Shown here: positions 27,770 through 36,700 of the stretch, piece by piece
Layout: each line of letters begins with the position of its first letter
Position numbering within the stretch: the stretch's first letter is position 1
Origin: JABHIE01 sp964584805
GTDB lineage: Bacteria > Planctomycetota > UBA1135
NCBI GenBank assembly: GCA_964584805.1
Contig: CAZPAY010000007.1
Location: forward strand, 1-64,000
Length of the DNA stretch: 64,000 bases
Reading direction: 5' to 3'
Position numbers and translations under genes: made by a program
Notes under the pieces: model-generated
Databases searched by the model: none
What the model saw: the letters and a program-made list of their open reading frames with translations, nothing else
What the model was told of the DNA's origin: nothing

Positions 27770-28765
27770 ATGTTTCGTTTTCTTTTCGTCACTCTCCTCA
27801 TCCTGACCACAGCTTGCGCATGTGGTCAGCCACAAGCAAATGGATCGGGCGAGTCGAGCGGCAATGGCGCGGCAAGTGCTATTGGCCAAAGCAACCCCGA
27901 CCCTTCGGCGTTTGATGAAACGCGGGCATTCAAAGATCTCGCTTATTTATGCGAAGAAATCGGCCCTAGGCGCATCGGCACAAAAGGCGCGCAAAAAACC
28001 CGTGATTGGCTCCAAGCTCAAATCGAGCCCCACGGCTGGGAAGTCACCACCGATTCTTTCGAGGCAACACCTCCACCCGGCGCGCGGCGCAAAAAGACGG
28101 CGCAAGGGGCCAATGTTTTCGCCACCCGAAAAGGGACGCTCCCTGGTGAAATCTGGATTGCCGGGCATTACGATACTTTTGACTTACCCGGTTTTGTGGG
28201 CGCAAATGACGCCGGTTCATCGACGGCCATTTTGGTTGAACTCGCCCGACAACTAGGCGGCGAGGGCCCTCGCCAAGGCTATTCCATCGTGCTCGCCTTT
28301 TTCGATGGCGAAGAGCGGTTCCCACCCAATCCCTGGGACGACTTCACGAATTCCACTTTCGGCAGCCGCTATGCCGTTGAAGTACGCAAAGAATCGGGTG
28401 CGATTGAAGACATCAAGGCTTTTGTTTTGCTCGACATGGTCGGTGATATCGATTTAAATCTTTATCTTGAGTCGTCATCCGCGAGTTGGCTGGTTGCCCT
28501 CATGGAGCGCACCGCCCACAAACTCGGCGACCCCCGGCTTTTCGTTGGCCGCCGCGAAATCAAAGACGACCACATTCACTTTCGCAAAGCCAAAGTGCCG
28601 TGCATCAATTTAATTGATTTCCAATACGGCCCAGGGCATCGATGGTGGCACACGCGCGATGACGATATGAGCCATGTCAGTGCCGAATCACTCGGCCGCG
28701 TCGGTCGTTTGGTTTTGGCCGCGATGCCCGAGTTGGAAGAGTTGGTGAAACGGCGCGACAAGTAG
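27770..28765 (+). CDS. M28-family peptidase / glutaminyl cyclase-like lipoprotein
   Basis: A 331-residue exported zinc aminopeptidase-fold protein. An N-terminal signal ends at LTTACACGQ, so it is probably a lipoprotein though the lipobox is loose. The motifs are AGHYDTFDL, GANDAGSSTA, FFDGEE (catalytic and metal Glu) and a late RHWWHTRDDD-like segment (residues GHRWWHTRDD), as in M28 peptidases and glutaminyl-peptide cyclotransferases. FFDGEE plus the tryptophan-rich end favours the glutaminyl cyclase-like branch. It begins immediately after the OPT transporter TAA, forming a two-gene operon that may handle peptides. Confidence 0.85.
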   Translation: MFRFLFVTLLILTTACACGQPQANGSGESSGNGAASAIGQSNPDPSAFDETRAFKDLAYLCEEIGPRRIGTKGAQKTRDWLQAQIEPHGWEVTTDSFEATPPPGARRKKTAQGANVFATRKGTLPGEIWIAGHYDTFDLPGFVGANDAGSSTAILVELARQLGGEGPRQGYSIVLAFFDGEERFPPNPWDDFTNSTFGSRYAVEVRKESGAIEDIKAFVLLDMVGDIDLNLYLESSSASWLVALMERTAHKLGDPRLFVGRREIKDDHIHFRKAKVPCINLIDFQYGPGHRWWHTRDDDMSHVSAESLGRVGRLVLAAMPELEELVKRRDK

Positions 28766-28775
28766 CGCGCCAGCC

Positions 28776-28988
28776 TTACTCCTTCAGAGAAAAAACCTCA
28801 TCCACGCTTTTCTCGAAGCGTTGAGCAATTTTAAAGGCCAACGCTAAAGAAGGCGCATACCGCTCTTGTTCGAGCAAAACGATTGTTTGACGCGTGCACC
28901 CCACCGCCTCGGCAAGCGCGGCCTGAGTCAATTCGCCATGCTCAAATCGAAGCCGCCGAATGCAATTTTCGATTTTAGCCTTGGCCAT
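28776..28988 (-). CDS. Small XRE-type helix-turn-helix regulator (YgzD-like)
   Basis: A 70-residue DNA-binding protein consisting almost only of an HTH_3 domain. The helix-turn-helix spans LTQAALAEAVGCTRQTIVLLE (about residues 20-40), followed by the family-typical QERYAPSLALAFKIAQRF and SVDEVF. Such stand-alone regulators often control an adjacent small membrane protein or themselves. The 147-base upstream gap (28989-29135) would hold its promoter. It is convergent with the M28 peptidase gene, 10 bases apart. The target genes are unknown. Confidence 0.85.
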   Translation of the reverse strand: MAKAKIENCIRRLRFEHGELTQAALAEAVGCTRQTIVLLEQERYAPSLALAFKIAQRFEKSVDEVFSLKE

Positions 28989-29135
28989 GAATATCGCCCA
29001 TGCGGTAACTCAGAAGCACACCTAAAAACCAAATCCGAGGCCGAGCAATGCCCAAGGGAAACTTGTAGATGCAGCATTTTCCATACCCACATTTATGTAA
29101 TATTTTTCTTACACAATGACAGATTTTTACGACTT

Positions 29136-29632
29136 TTACGATTTCTTCACAAACTGCGTCAAAATCACGATGAGTTGGCCGCTGATACGCCCCTCAATAT
29201 GCTCTGCGTTATCAGCAACGAGACGGATATTCCGCACCGCTGTACCGCGCTTAGCCGTAAAGCCACCACCTTTCACATTGAGGTCTTTGATTCAGCGGAA
29301 GCCCAGCCTTGTGTTTCGTCGTCGAGATACAACATGTCGAGCAAAGCCTGCGGCCAATCTTCCGTGGCAGCAAGATGATTCAGCACGCGCCATACCAAAA
29401 CTTGGACGGCAGAAATATCTGACCACATGCTGTCATTGAGGCAACGCCAATGATTGGCATCGATACGAGCCGGGTCAGCGAGTTGGGCCACACAGCTGGT
29501 GCAAGCCAAAACGAACTCATCCGCCGAATCACCTGGTTTCGGTCCAACGGCAAAAGCAGTCAAGCCGTCGGACGCTGCGCACAACTCACACTGTGAATTC
29601 GCGCGTTGATTTAGGGTGTTGAGCAACTCCAT
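29136..29632 (-). pseudogene. phnA: phnA-family gene, broken by internal deletion and frame shift
   Basis: The 5' part (ATG at 29632 to TGA at 29273, 119 codons) gives a good PhnA zinc-ribbon region: RANSQCELCAASDGL, VLACTSCVAQL, ANHWRCLNDSMWS, AVQVLVWRVL, and the DMLYLDDETQGWAS end. PhnA proteins of this layout continue into an SH3-like domain beginning near GDSV-x-LIKDLNVKG. That second domain exists here but in another frame: at 29136-29291 the reading IKDLNVKGGGFTAKRGTAVR continues to FVKKS and a TAA at 29136. The linker of about 20 residues is missing, so the break looks like a small deletion that also shifted frame. Despite its name the family is not clearly involved in phosphonate use. 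Confidence 0.75.
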
Positions 29633-29660
29633 GATTGGAGGTTTTATAGCATCGAAGTGT

Positions 29661-30119
29661 TTAGTCGACTGGCCCAAGCAAAGTCGCAATCAGCTCTTGA
29701 GCTTGTTTTTCCGTGAAGCCGTATTGGCCGTAGGAGATCAAGCCAACGCCCGGTAACCGCGAATGGACAATGGGGGCAGCCAAAAGCTCACCATCAACAA
29801 AAACGGCCATTTTTTTACCGATAGCGGCCTCGGTCAAATCGGAATAAGCCCTGACTTGAGATTCCGCGACCTCAAAAGAAATCACTCGTTCATCGTTCAC
29901 ACCCGTTGACTCACCCGCATAAGAAATGTAAAAAAAATGAGGCTCGCCAAAATGGGCTTTCTGCGCATAGCCGCCAACACCCTCCCACAAAAAAAGCTCG
30001 CCCTCGGACTCATCGCACTCGATGCGTACTTCAAGCGGGCCAGGACCAAGATCAACGCGTTGGCAACTCAGCGCAAGAGCCATGATCATCACAACAAAAG
30101 CAGGCCGACGACTAAACAT
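29661..30119 (-). CDS. Lipoprotein resembling the SecD/SecDF P1 head domain
   Basis: A 152-residue probable lipoprotein (lipobox ALSCQ, C19). Residues about 80-148 follow the SecD periplasmic head pattern: VISFEVAESQVRAYSDLTEA, then IGKKMAVFVDGELLAAPIV, and finally YGQYGFTEKQAQELIATLL. SecD has the equivalent IGKxLAIVLDGxVxSAP and FTxEEAxxLA. There are no Sec membrane domains. The ATG at 30119 overlaps the upstream helicase stop by 8 bases. The fold call is from pattern resemblance; the function is unknown. Confidence 0.6.
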   Translation of the reverse strand: MFSRRPAFVVMIMALALSCQRVDLGPGPLEVRIECDESEGELFLWEGVGGYAQKAHFGEPHFFYISYAGESTGVNDERVISFEVAESQVRAYSDLTEAAIGKKMAVFVDGELLAAPIVHSRLPGVGLISYGQYGFTEKQAQELIATLLGPVD

Positions 30120-31257
30120 CACTAGAAAGCTTAACGACCTTAATCTTGTTCTTCAGCAACTTCTCAATCGCCCGGAGCAGTTTCTGCTCTTCTTCGGAAA
30201 CAAGCGAAACGGCATGACCTGGCTGCCCCGCGCGCCCCGTACGCCCAATCCTATGCACATAATCTTCGGGCACATGCGGCAAATCATAATTTACGACATG
30301 CGGCAATTGCTCGATATCAAGCCCACGCGCGGCAATATCCGTAGCGACTAAAACGCGCGCTCTGTCATTTTTAAAATCGGCTAGTGCGCGTGTGCGTGCG
30401 GCTTGTGACTTATTCCCGTGAATCGCAAGTGCGGAAATTCCAGCGTTTTCAAGCTGCTTTGCTAAGCGATTCGCACCATGTTTGGTGCGCGCAAAAACCA
30501 AGACTTTCTTCCATTTGCCCTCACGAATGATATGCACCAGCAAGGCCTTCTTTTTCAACTTTTCAACGTAGTGCACAACCTGAGAAACCTTAGCCGCTGT
30601 GGCATTTCGTTTGGCGACTTGTACTTCAACGGGTTGATCTAAAAACTCGTCCGCCAATTTGCGTATTTCACGCGAAAAAGTAGCTGAGAAAAGCAAGTTT
30701 TGCCGACGCTCCGGCAAAGCATTCATGATCTTCTTAATATCACGAATAAAGCCCATATCTAACATGCGGTCGGCCTCATCCAAAACCAGAGTATCAACCT
30801 GATCCAATCGAATATTTTTCTGATAAATATGATCGAGCAAACGCCCTGGAGTCGCCACCACAATATCAACCCCAGATTTCAGGCGCGCGGTTTGCGGGTT
30901 GATGTTTACCCCGCCAAAAATCACCATCGAGTGCAATTTCAAAAACCGACCATAGATTCTCACACTATCTTGCACCTGCGCCGCCAACTCACGCGTTGGC
31001 ACCAAAATCAAAACACGCACCACACGACGGCGACCTTGCGTTGGGTTAACTTGCATCCGCTGCAAAATCGGCAACACAAAGCCTGCGGTCTTACCTGTGC
31101 CCGTCTGTGCCCCCGCCAACAAATCATGGCCGTCTAGCACAACCGGAATCGCATCACACTGAACCGGTGTCGGCTTGCTGTAACCCTGCCCCTTGACGGC
31201 ATCGAGCAATTCGCGCGACAAGCCCAACTGATCAAAATTCACAACTTTGTTTTTCAT
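30112..31257 (-). CDS. rhlE: DEAD-box RNA helicase (RhlE-like)
   Basis: ATP-dependent RNA helicase of 381 residues with all core motifs: Q motif with GYSKPTPVQ, Walker A AQTGTGKT (50-57), PTRELA, VATPGR, DEAD (in VLDEADRMLDMGF), SAT (FSATF), and C-terminal ARGLDIE and HRIGRTGR. The C-terminal tail is short and basic, as in RhlE, with no RNA-binding domain like that of DeaD. Such enzymes act in ribosome assembly and RNA decay. It is followed by the SecD-head-like lipoprotein gene with overlap and lies 62 bases downstream of smc. Confidence 0.92.
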   Translation of the reverse strand: MKNKVVNFDQLGLSRELLDAVKGQGYSKPTPVQCDAIPVVLDGHDLLAGAQTGTGKTAGFVLPILQRMQVNPTQGRRRVVRVLILVPTRELAAQVQDSVRIYGRFLKLHSMVIFGGVNINPQTARLKSGVDIVVATPGRLLDHIYQKNIRLDQVDTLVLDEADRMLDMGFIRDIKKIMNALPERRQNLLFSATFSREIRKLADEFLDQPVEVQVAKRNATAAKVSQVVHYVEKLKKKALLVHIIREGKWKKVLVFARTKHGANRLAKQLENAGISALAIHGNKSQAARTRALADFKNDRARVLVATDIAARGLDIEQLPHVVNYDLPHVPEDYVHRIGRTGRAGQPGHAVSLVSEEEQKLLRAIEKLLKNKIKVVKLSSDV

Positions 31258-31319
31258 CTTTTAATACGCAAACTGCACACGGCACAATGCCGCGGCGAAG
31301 CCCTACGGTTGGGCGTCGG

Positions 31320-34300
31320 CTAGGCCCCCGATTCAATTTCGAGATCACTTACAACTTCACGCACACCACGAGCCGCAGGATCGGTCAGATTGTTTTGCAC
31401 CACAACCTTACGCACAACAGGAGTCGCGCCGTCGAAGTCGGTCTTTTCAAAACCACCCTCAGGTAGCTTCTCAAGATCAACGCTCACGACCATCGACTGA
31501 CCGCGCTTACGCATGGTCACGCCAAATAGACGCTCACAGTGTGACATCGTGATGCGGTTGTGCGTCACGACCATAAACTGAGTCGTGCCTTTGAAGTCAT
31601 TCAAGACATCCAAGAAACGCTCAACATTGGCATCATCAAGTGCTGCGTCAACCTCATCCAGCAAACAAAACGGGCTCGGGCGAGATTGAAAGACAGCCAA
31701 CAACAGCGCCAAAGCCGTCAAGGTGCGTTCGCCACCAGACAGCAAATTGATCGAGCGCAACTCTTTACCCGGAGGGCGCACCGAAATTTCGATGCCCGCA
31801 TCAAGTGGGTCTTCCCCTTCGGCGAGCTTCAATTCAGCTTTACCGCCGCGGAACAAGCGCCGGAAGATGTGTTCGAACTGCCCCGTGACCTTGTTGTAGG
31901 TCTCTAAGAAGCGGTCGCGACATTTTGTATCGAGATCAGCAATCGTTTCTTCAAGGCTCAATCGCGAGGTTGTCAAGTCATCGCGCTCGCCAATCAAAAA
32001 CTGCTCACGCTCTTGGCGCTCTTCCAGCTCTTTCACGGCATCGAGGTTGACCGAACCAATACGATCAATCTTAGTACGCAATTCGACTAACTCAACACGC
32101 ATGGCTTCCGGCTCAAGCCCCTCGGGCACAGGCGCGGTTGGATCAATCCCAAGCGTGCGCGCCAATTCTTCCACCGGCTGATGAAACTCATCAATCACGC
32201 CACGCACTAATTCTTCGCGGCGCATCTGCGCGCGCTGCATCCCGAGTGCCTTTCCTTGACGGTCGCCCATCAACCTTTCAATCACACCTTCATCACCTGA
32301 TCGACTGCGCCGCTCTTCTTGGACGGCATCGCTTGCGCGCGACCACTGCGTCTCGGCTTCGCCGCAACGCTCGTCAAGTCCACCACGCCGGTCCAAAAGA
32401 GCAGTGCGCTCTTCTCGCGCCGTGGCAGCTTCAGCGCGCAATGATTCTGCACGAGCAACCAGCTCGCCGATTTCGGTTTCAAGACTTTGGCGTTCGGTAG
32501 AGAACCGCTCCGCCTCTTGGCGGAAATCTGCAATACGCTCTTCTGCATGAGCCGTAGCCTGCATCACGCGCGCATGCTCGCCGCGCGCCTCTTGGAAGCT
32601 CTGACTCGCCGACTCATAAGAACCCTCGCAGGCAGCCTGCTTGCCGCCGTAACCCTCAAGGCGCTCATTTCGCTCAAGGCGTAAAGCCTCTGCAGCATCT
32701 CGAGCGGCCGTGTGCTGTGCCTCTTCCGTGACGGCCTCATCAAGTGCAACACGCAAGCGATCCGCTTCACCATCAAGTGCCGCCGCCTCTTCCGATGCAC
32801 GGGCCACCCTATGACGGACGCCCTGCGCTTGAGCAGAAGTTTGCTCAAATGTCGAGACGGATTCACGCAACACCTTATCCGTTGATGAACGCTGCGTTTG
32901 AGCTTCCGTCAAAGCCGCCGTTGCCGTAGCCTCTAGAGCCTCAACTCGCTCAAGCTCAATTTGAGCCGATTCGTTTTCGCGACCAGCTTGCTCAAGAGCA
33001 TTACGACGAGCCAAGACACCCGTCGCCTCTTCGGCGAGCAGACCCACACGCGCCCAACCGCGACCATGGATTTCGCCATCAGCCGACAAGAACAGAGCCG
33101 TGGGACTCTCGCCCGCAAGAGCTGCAGCACGGGTGCCATGTTCCACGCACCAAATGTTGCCCAAGCGTGCAGACAAGGCCTCGCAACGAGTCGCATCACC
33201 GGTGAGATGGCTGCGCAGCGCAGTTGCCCCCTCTGGCGCATCCATTGCAGGGGTATCTCCCTCAACGGGGAAAAATAAATCAAAGACGCCATCATCTAGA
33301 TCTTGGCGACGCTGCCGGCCATCCGCCCAAAGCCCGTGTTGCAAACGACCGAGCAAATTTTCAACCAAGCGATCCCAGGGTGCCGGAACGCGGACGCCAT
33401 CGAGCAAGAGCCCCGAAAAGCCTTCTGCGCCAGATTCGAGTAGTTTGCGCACTTTCTCTGGAGTGCCGTGCCCCTCGTCATCTACAGAGGCTAATGCATT
33501 GAAACGCGCCTTGGAACTAGCGGAAGTCTGCCGCGCCATGCGAGCGGCATCGGTGAATCCCTGCGCCTCGGCGCTGAGTCGCTCAACCTCGGAGACCGCT
33601 TGATTGTGCGCGCCTTGCGCGGATGTGCGTGCCGCCTCAGCATCAGCCAAGGCTTGCTCTGTTTGCTCCGACTCAAGCTGAAGCGGAGTGTGTTCTTCTT
33701 TCAAATGCTGGCGACGGCGGTCGAGTGCCTGCATCGCGCCCTGTGCTTCCGAACGCGCACGCGCAGCCTCGGCCATCAAATTGTTGTGCGTGGTGCGCTC
33801 GCCCAAAGCCTCAAGCACGCTCTTGCGCAATTCTTCCAACTCACCCATCAAGGCGCGGCGAGCATCGCGCGCAACCGTAAAGGCCTCTTCCGCTTCTTTC
33901 AGACCTGCGTCAGCTTGTTCGCGGCGCGCGCTCAATGCGGCGACCTCTTCACGGACGCCTTCTGCGGATTCTTCACGACGGCCACGCTCGGCAACCATGC
34001 TCGTTAAGCGCTGACGGTCGCGCTCAAGGCGTGATTCCGACTCACTCGCGCGTGTTTCCAAACCGTGGACACGCTCTTCCAAACCGGCAACTTCAGCACG
34101 CAAACCGGCCGACTCACCGCGGAGCGACTCATAACGCTCGCGCAGAGTCGTTTCTTCCGATTCCAGTTCAGCCAAACGAGCGGCCGCACTTTCACGATCA
34201 CTACGCAGGGCTTCAATTTGTCGATCAAGTGTGGCGGTTTGCCCGCGTAACTCGCGCTCACTGCCCGCGAGCTCACCCGTTTCGAGCAGAGCAGAACGCA

Positions 34301-34979
34301 CCCGCAACTCGCGATAGCGATCGCGGAACTCCAAAAAGCGGCGCGCTTTACCCGCTTGGATTTTCAAAGAACGCACCGAGCGAGAAACTTCTTCGAGCAC
34401 ATCTTCGACACGCGACAAATCGAGCTCAACACGATTGAGTTTCAAACGAGCTTCATGTTTGCGCGCTTTGTATTTGGATATGCCCGCAGCCTCTTCGAAC
34501 ACGCTGCGGCGCTCGGCAGGGTTAGCGGCCAATACAGCATCAATCTTGCCCTGAGCCAGCACCATGTAACCACGCACACCCAAGCCAGTGTCCATCAGCA
34601 AATCTTTGACATCTTTGCGACGCACCTTGCGGCCATTAAGCAAAAACTCAGCATCGCCCGTTGAGAAGAGTCGGCGCCCCACCGAAACTTCACCACCTGG
34701 CTCAGCAATTTTGCCCTCTTCGTCGCCAAGAATAATTTCGACCATCGCATAAGGCGCGGCCGTGCGACCCTCAGCGCCCTTAAAAATCACATCTTCCATC
34801 GCGTCGGCGCGCAGAGCTTTTGAAGAGCGCTCGCCCATCACCCACATCAGGGCATCGACAACATTGGATTTGCCGCAGCCATTGGGGCCCACAACCCCTG
34901 TGAGCCCGCGGTCAACGGGGATAACGGTACGGTCGGCGAACGACTTAAAACCTTCGAGTTCGATGCGTTTAAGAAACAT
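31320..34979 (-). CDS. smc: Chromosome segregation protein SMC
   Basis: Full-length SMC ATPase (1219 residues) that organises the chromosome with ScpA and ScpB, not seen here. Walker A is GPNGCGKSN (31-39). Two long coiled coils flank a hinge at about 500-660, which is divergent but retains the GAEGFSGLLLDGV segment. The C-terminal head has LLSGGERTLTALALL and Walker B CLLDEVDAALDD. The ATG at 34979 is 14 bases after the ATP-cone protein stop, in one minus-strand transcript unit with nrdR. The hinge lacks the usual invariant glycine pattern, but length and heads are normal. Confidence 0.95.
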   Translation of the reverse strand: MFLKRIELEGFKSFADRTVIPVDRGLTGVVGPNGCGKSNVVDALMWVMGERSSKALRADAMEDVIFKGAEGRTAAPYAMVEIILGDEEGKIAEPGGEVSVGRRLFSTGDAEFLLNGRKVRRKDVKDLLMDTGLGVRGYMVLAQGKIDAVLAANPAERRSVFEEAAGISKYKARKHEARLKLNRVELDLSRVEDVLEEVSRSVRSLKIQAGKARRFLEFRDRYRELRVRSALLETGELAGSERELRGQTATLDRQIEALRSDRESAAARLAELESEETTLRERYESLRGESAGLRAEVAGLEERVHGLETRASESESRLERDRQRLTSMVAERGRREESAEGVREEVAALSARREQADAGLKEAEEAFTVARDARRALMGELEELRKSVLEALGERTTHNNLMAEAARARSEAQGAMQALDRRRQHLKEEHTPLQLESEQTEQALADAEAARTSAQGAHNQAVSEVERLSAEAQGFTDAARMARQTSASSKARFNALASVDDEGHGTPEKVRKLLESGAEGFSGLLLDGVRVPAPWDRLVENLLGRLQHGLWADGRQRRQDLDDGVFDLFFPVEGDTPAMDAPEGATALRSHLTGDATRCEALSARLGNIWCVEHGTRAAALAGESPTALFLSADGEIHGRGWARVGLLAEEATGVLARRNALEQAGRENESAQIELERVEALEATATAALTEAQTQRSSTDKVLRESVSTFEQTSAQAQGVRHRVARASEEAAALDGEADRLRVALDEAVTEEAQHTAARDAAEALRLERNERLEGYGGKQAACEGSYESASQSFQEARGEHARVMQATAHAEERIADFRQEAERFSTERQSLETEIGELVARAESLRAEAATAREERTALLDRRGGLDERCGEAETQWSRASDAVQEERRSRSGDEGVIERLMGDRQGKALGMQRAQMRREELVRGVIDEFHQPVEELARTLGIDPTAPVPEGLEPEAMRVELVELRTKIDRIGSVNLDAVKELEERQEREQFLIGERDDLTTSRLSLEETIADLDTKCRDRFLETYNKVTGQFEHIFRRLFRGGKAELKLAEGEDPLDAGIEISVRPPGKELRSINLLSGGERTLTALALLLAVFQSRPSPFCLLDEVDAALDDANVERFLDVLNDFKGTTQFMVVTHNRITMSHCERLFGVTMRKRGQSMVVSVDLEKLPEGGFEKTDFDGATPVVRKVVVQNNLTDPAARGVREVVSDLEIESGA

Positions 34980-34993
34980 GTTTGGGGGCGAGG

Positions 34994-36700
34994 TTAAGAA
35001 TCGGCGCGCCGCGATTGAGGGAGGCAGCGGGCGAGTGTGTCGCTAGACATAGAGTGCGCCGGCGCAGCAGCAAATTCCAGCCACGGAGTGACATCAAAAT
35101 CGGCAACGGTCGGCACAGCGGAGGAAGAATCGAGTCGCCAGCCACAAGAATAGCTAGAACAACCCGGCAAAGCGTCAGCCTCAGCAAGGCGAACACCGGT
35201 CGCCTCAGAGTGAGGCGGGTAAGCATGCTCAGGAATCAGCCCGACCTCGCGCGCAGCCCGGTCAAACATTGAGCGGATGTTGAGCACAAAGCGACGGCCG
35301 CGATCAGCATTAACGGGCGTATCCGGACGCAACTGATGCCAAGCCTCAGTAAGCCCGGCCGGCAGCAAACAAACCGTCGCACGAGGGCCGTGGCCTGCGC
35401 GCTCCGCCAATCGATGGACAGCGCCCGCCGCCAAAGTTGCCGTCTCAAAGAGCGCATCGCGGAAGGCATTATCTGCCCACGCGCCCGCTTGAATCGCCAG
35501 TTGAGCAAGATTGATAACCGCAAAGCCATCGAGCTGTCGGTGCGCCAAAGTCGAGGCGGATGGCATCTTAGCCGGTGGTTGCCAAGTTAAAACCGTGTGA
35601 TTGAGGGCGGCCAACTTTTGAGCAAATTGAGGTTCAGTCAGCTCAAGGCCAGAAAACGCCGCTGCACTCATGCGATGCATGCGCCCAGACTTGGCCCAAT
35701 CAAGCGCCAGTTGCGGGTCAGTGGTCGCCAAACGAAGCCGGCTCGTTGAGTCGGTCAGCCAATCAGGAGCCGTACGCGAAAGCTCACTCGCTTGAGATTC
35801 AGGATCACCTTGGTTCCGCTGACCAGGCCAGAAAACTTGAACCTCGGCAGCTTTTTGCCTAGCAGCAGAAACACGACGCCAGAAAGCTAGCTCACTCTCT
35901 TCTGGCTCAGGATGCAAACGCACGCGTGCCGCTCGCATCCAGTCATTGAGACGCGGAAGTGCGAACGCTCCCGCCGCCAAAGCTTCAGATTCAGGCGGAG
36001 TCAAAATCTCATCAAGCGCAAAACGCGCCAAGATTTCACCGCCCAACATGGGGCGCGTATCGGTGCCTTCCGGGCTCATTGCTGGCATCGGGCCGCCTGC
36101 GCCCTCAAGAGGCAAACAGTCGCCACTCAACCATGCGCGCAAATGACGGCGCTCAAGTCCCACGCGCGGATCGCCCATTGGCTCCGCGGGTAAGCCCAAG
36201 GCGCGGCACTCATTGTCGGCGCATGCGGCAACAAAACGAGCCGTCAAATGCAACCAATTGCCGGCGGCGATACGGCGCTCAACTTTGCAAGCCACATCAC
36301 GAGCCACCCCGCGCTCAAGGAATCGGTCTCGCACGAGGGCCAAGCCCAAACGCTCGCGGTCCCAAGGCAATGACTCGGGCCGAGCGCCTGCGACGGTGTG
36401 CACTCGCAAACGAGAAACAGCAAATCGGCGCGCGCGACGGAAAGCGACGAAGGCATCCGCTGCCCGCGCATCAAGCGCACGCAATTCGTATTCAAGTGCG
36501 ACGGACAAATCGGCGGTATCGACCATCTCGCGAGAATCCATGGGTGCATTCGCCCACGCCTCGGCGGCCATCAAAGAAGTCGCAACGCCGCTCAAGCCAA
36601 CACTGGCCAAAGCCAATTCAGCGGACTCAGCGAGCTTGAAAGTGTCAAAGCCCTGCTCGAAGCCGTCGCGCTTACGAACCCGAGCCGTCGCTATCGCCAT
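34994..36700 (-). CDS. ATP-cone protein resembling a degenerate anaerobic ribonucleotide reductase (NrdD-like)
   Basis: A 568-residue protein. Residues about 5-92 form an ATP-cone (RVRKRDGFEQGFDTFKL, later the FRRARRF end), the nucleotide-sensing module of ribonucleotide reductases and NrdR. The rest has scattered NrdD-like features: DGFAVINLAQLA near 400-411, TVCLLPAGLTEA near 455, and SEATGVRLAEAD. Absent are the RVCGYL glycyl-radical motif and the C-terminal CxxC zinc pairs, so it cannot be a standard class III enzyme. It starts at an ATG inside the nrdR end (29-base overlap). The likely reading is a catalytically altered or dead NrdD paralogue; the fold assignment beyond the ATP-cone is tentative. 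Confidence 0.6.
   Translation of the reverse strand: MAIATARVRKRDGFEQGFDTFKLAESAELALASVGLSGVATSLMAAEAWANAPMDSREMVDTADLSVALEYELRALDARAADAFVAFRRARRFAVSRLRVHTVAGARPESLPWDRERLGLALVRDRFLERGVARDVACKVERRIAAGNWLHLTARFVAACADNECRALGLPAEPMGDPRVGLERRHLRAWLSGDCLPLEGAGGPMPAMSPEGTDTRPMLGGEILARFALDEILTPPESEALAAGAFALPRLNDWMRAARVRLHPEPEESELAFWRRVSAARQKAAEVQVFWPGQRNQGDPESQASELSRTAPDWLTDSTSRLRLATTDPQLALDWAKSGRMHRMSAAAFSGLELTEPQFAQKLAALNHTVLTWQPPAKMPSASTLAHRQLDGFAVINLAQLAIQAGAWADNAFRDALFETATLAAGAVHRLAERAGHGPRATVCLLPAGLTEAWHQLRPDTPVNADRGRRFVLNIRSMFDRAAREVGLIPEHAYPPHSEATGVRLAEADALPGCSSYSCGWRLDSSSAVPTVADFDVTPWLEFAAAPAHSMSSDTLARCLPQSRRADS

Noticed and set aside
28866..29378. A 170-residue plus-strand open frame
   Set aside because: It is antisense to the XRE regulator and to the phnA remnant, and its translation has no recognisable pattern.
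35959..36639. A 226-residue plus-strand open frame
   Set aside because: It is a shadow of the ATP-cone protein with an arginine- and proline-rich, unnatural composition.
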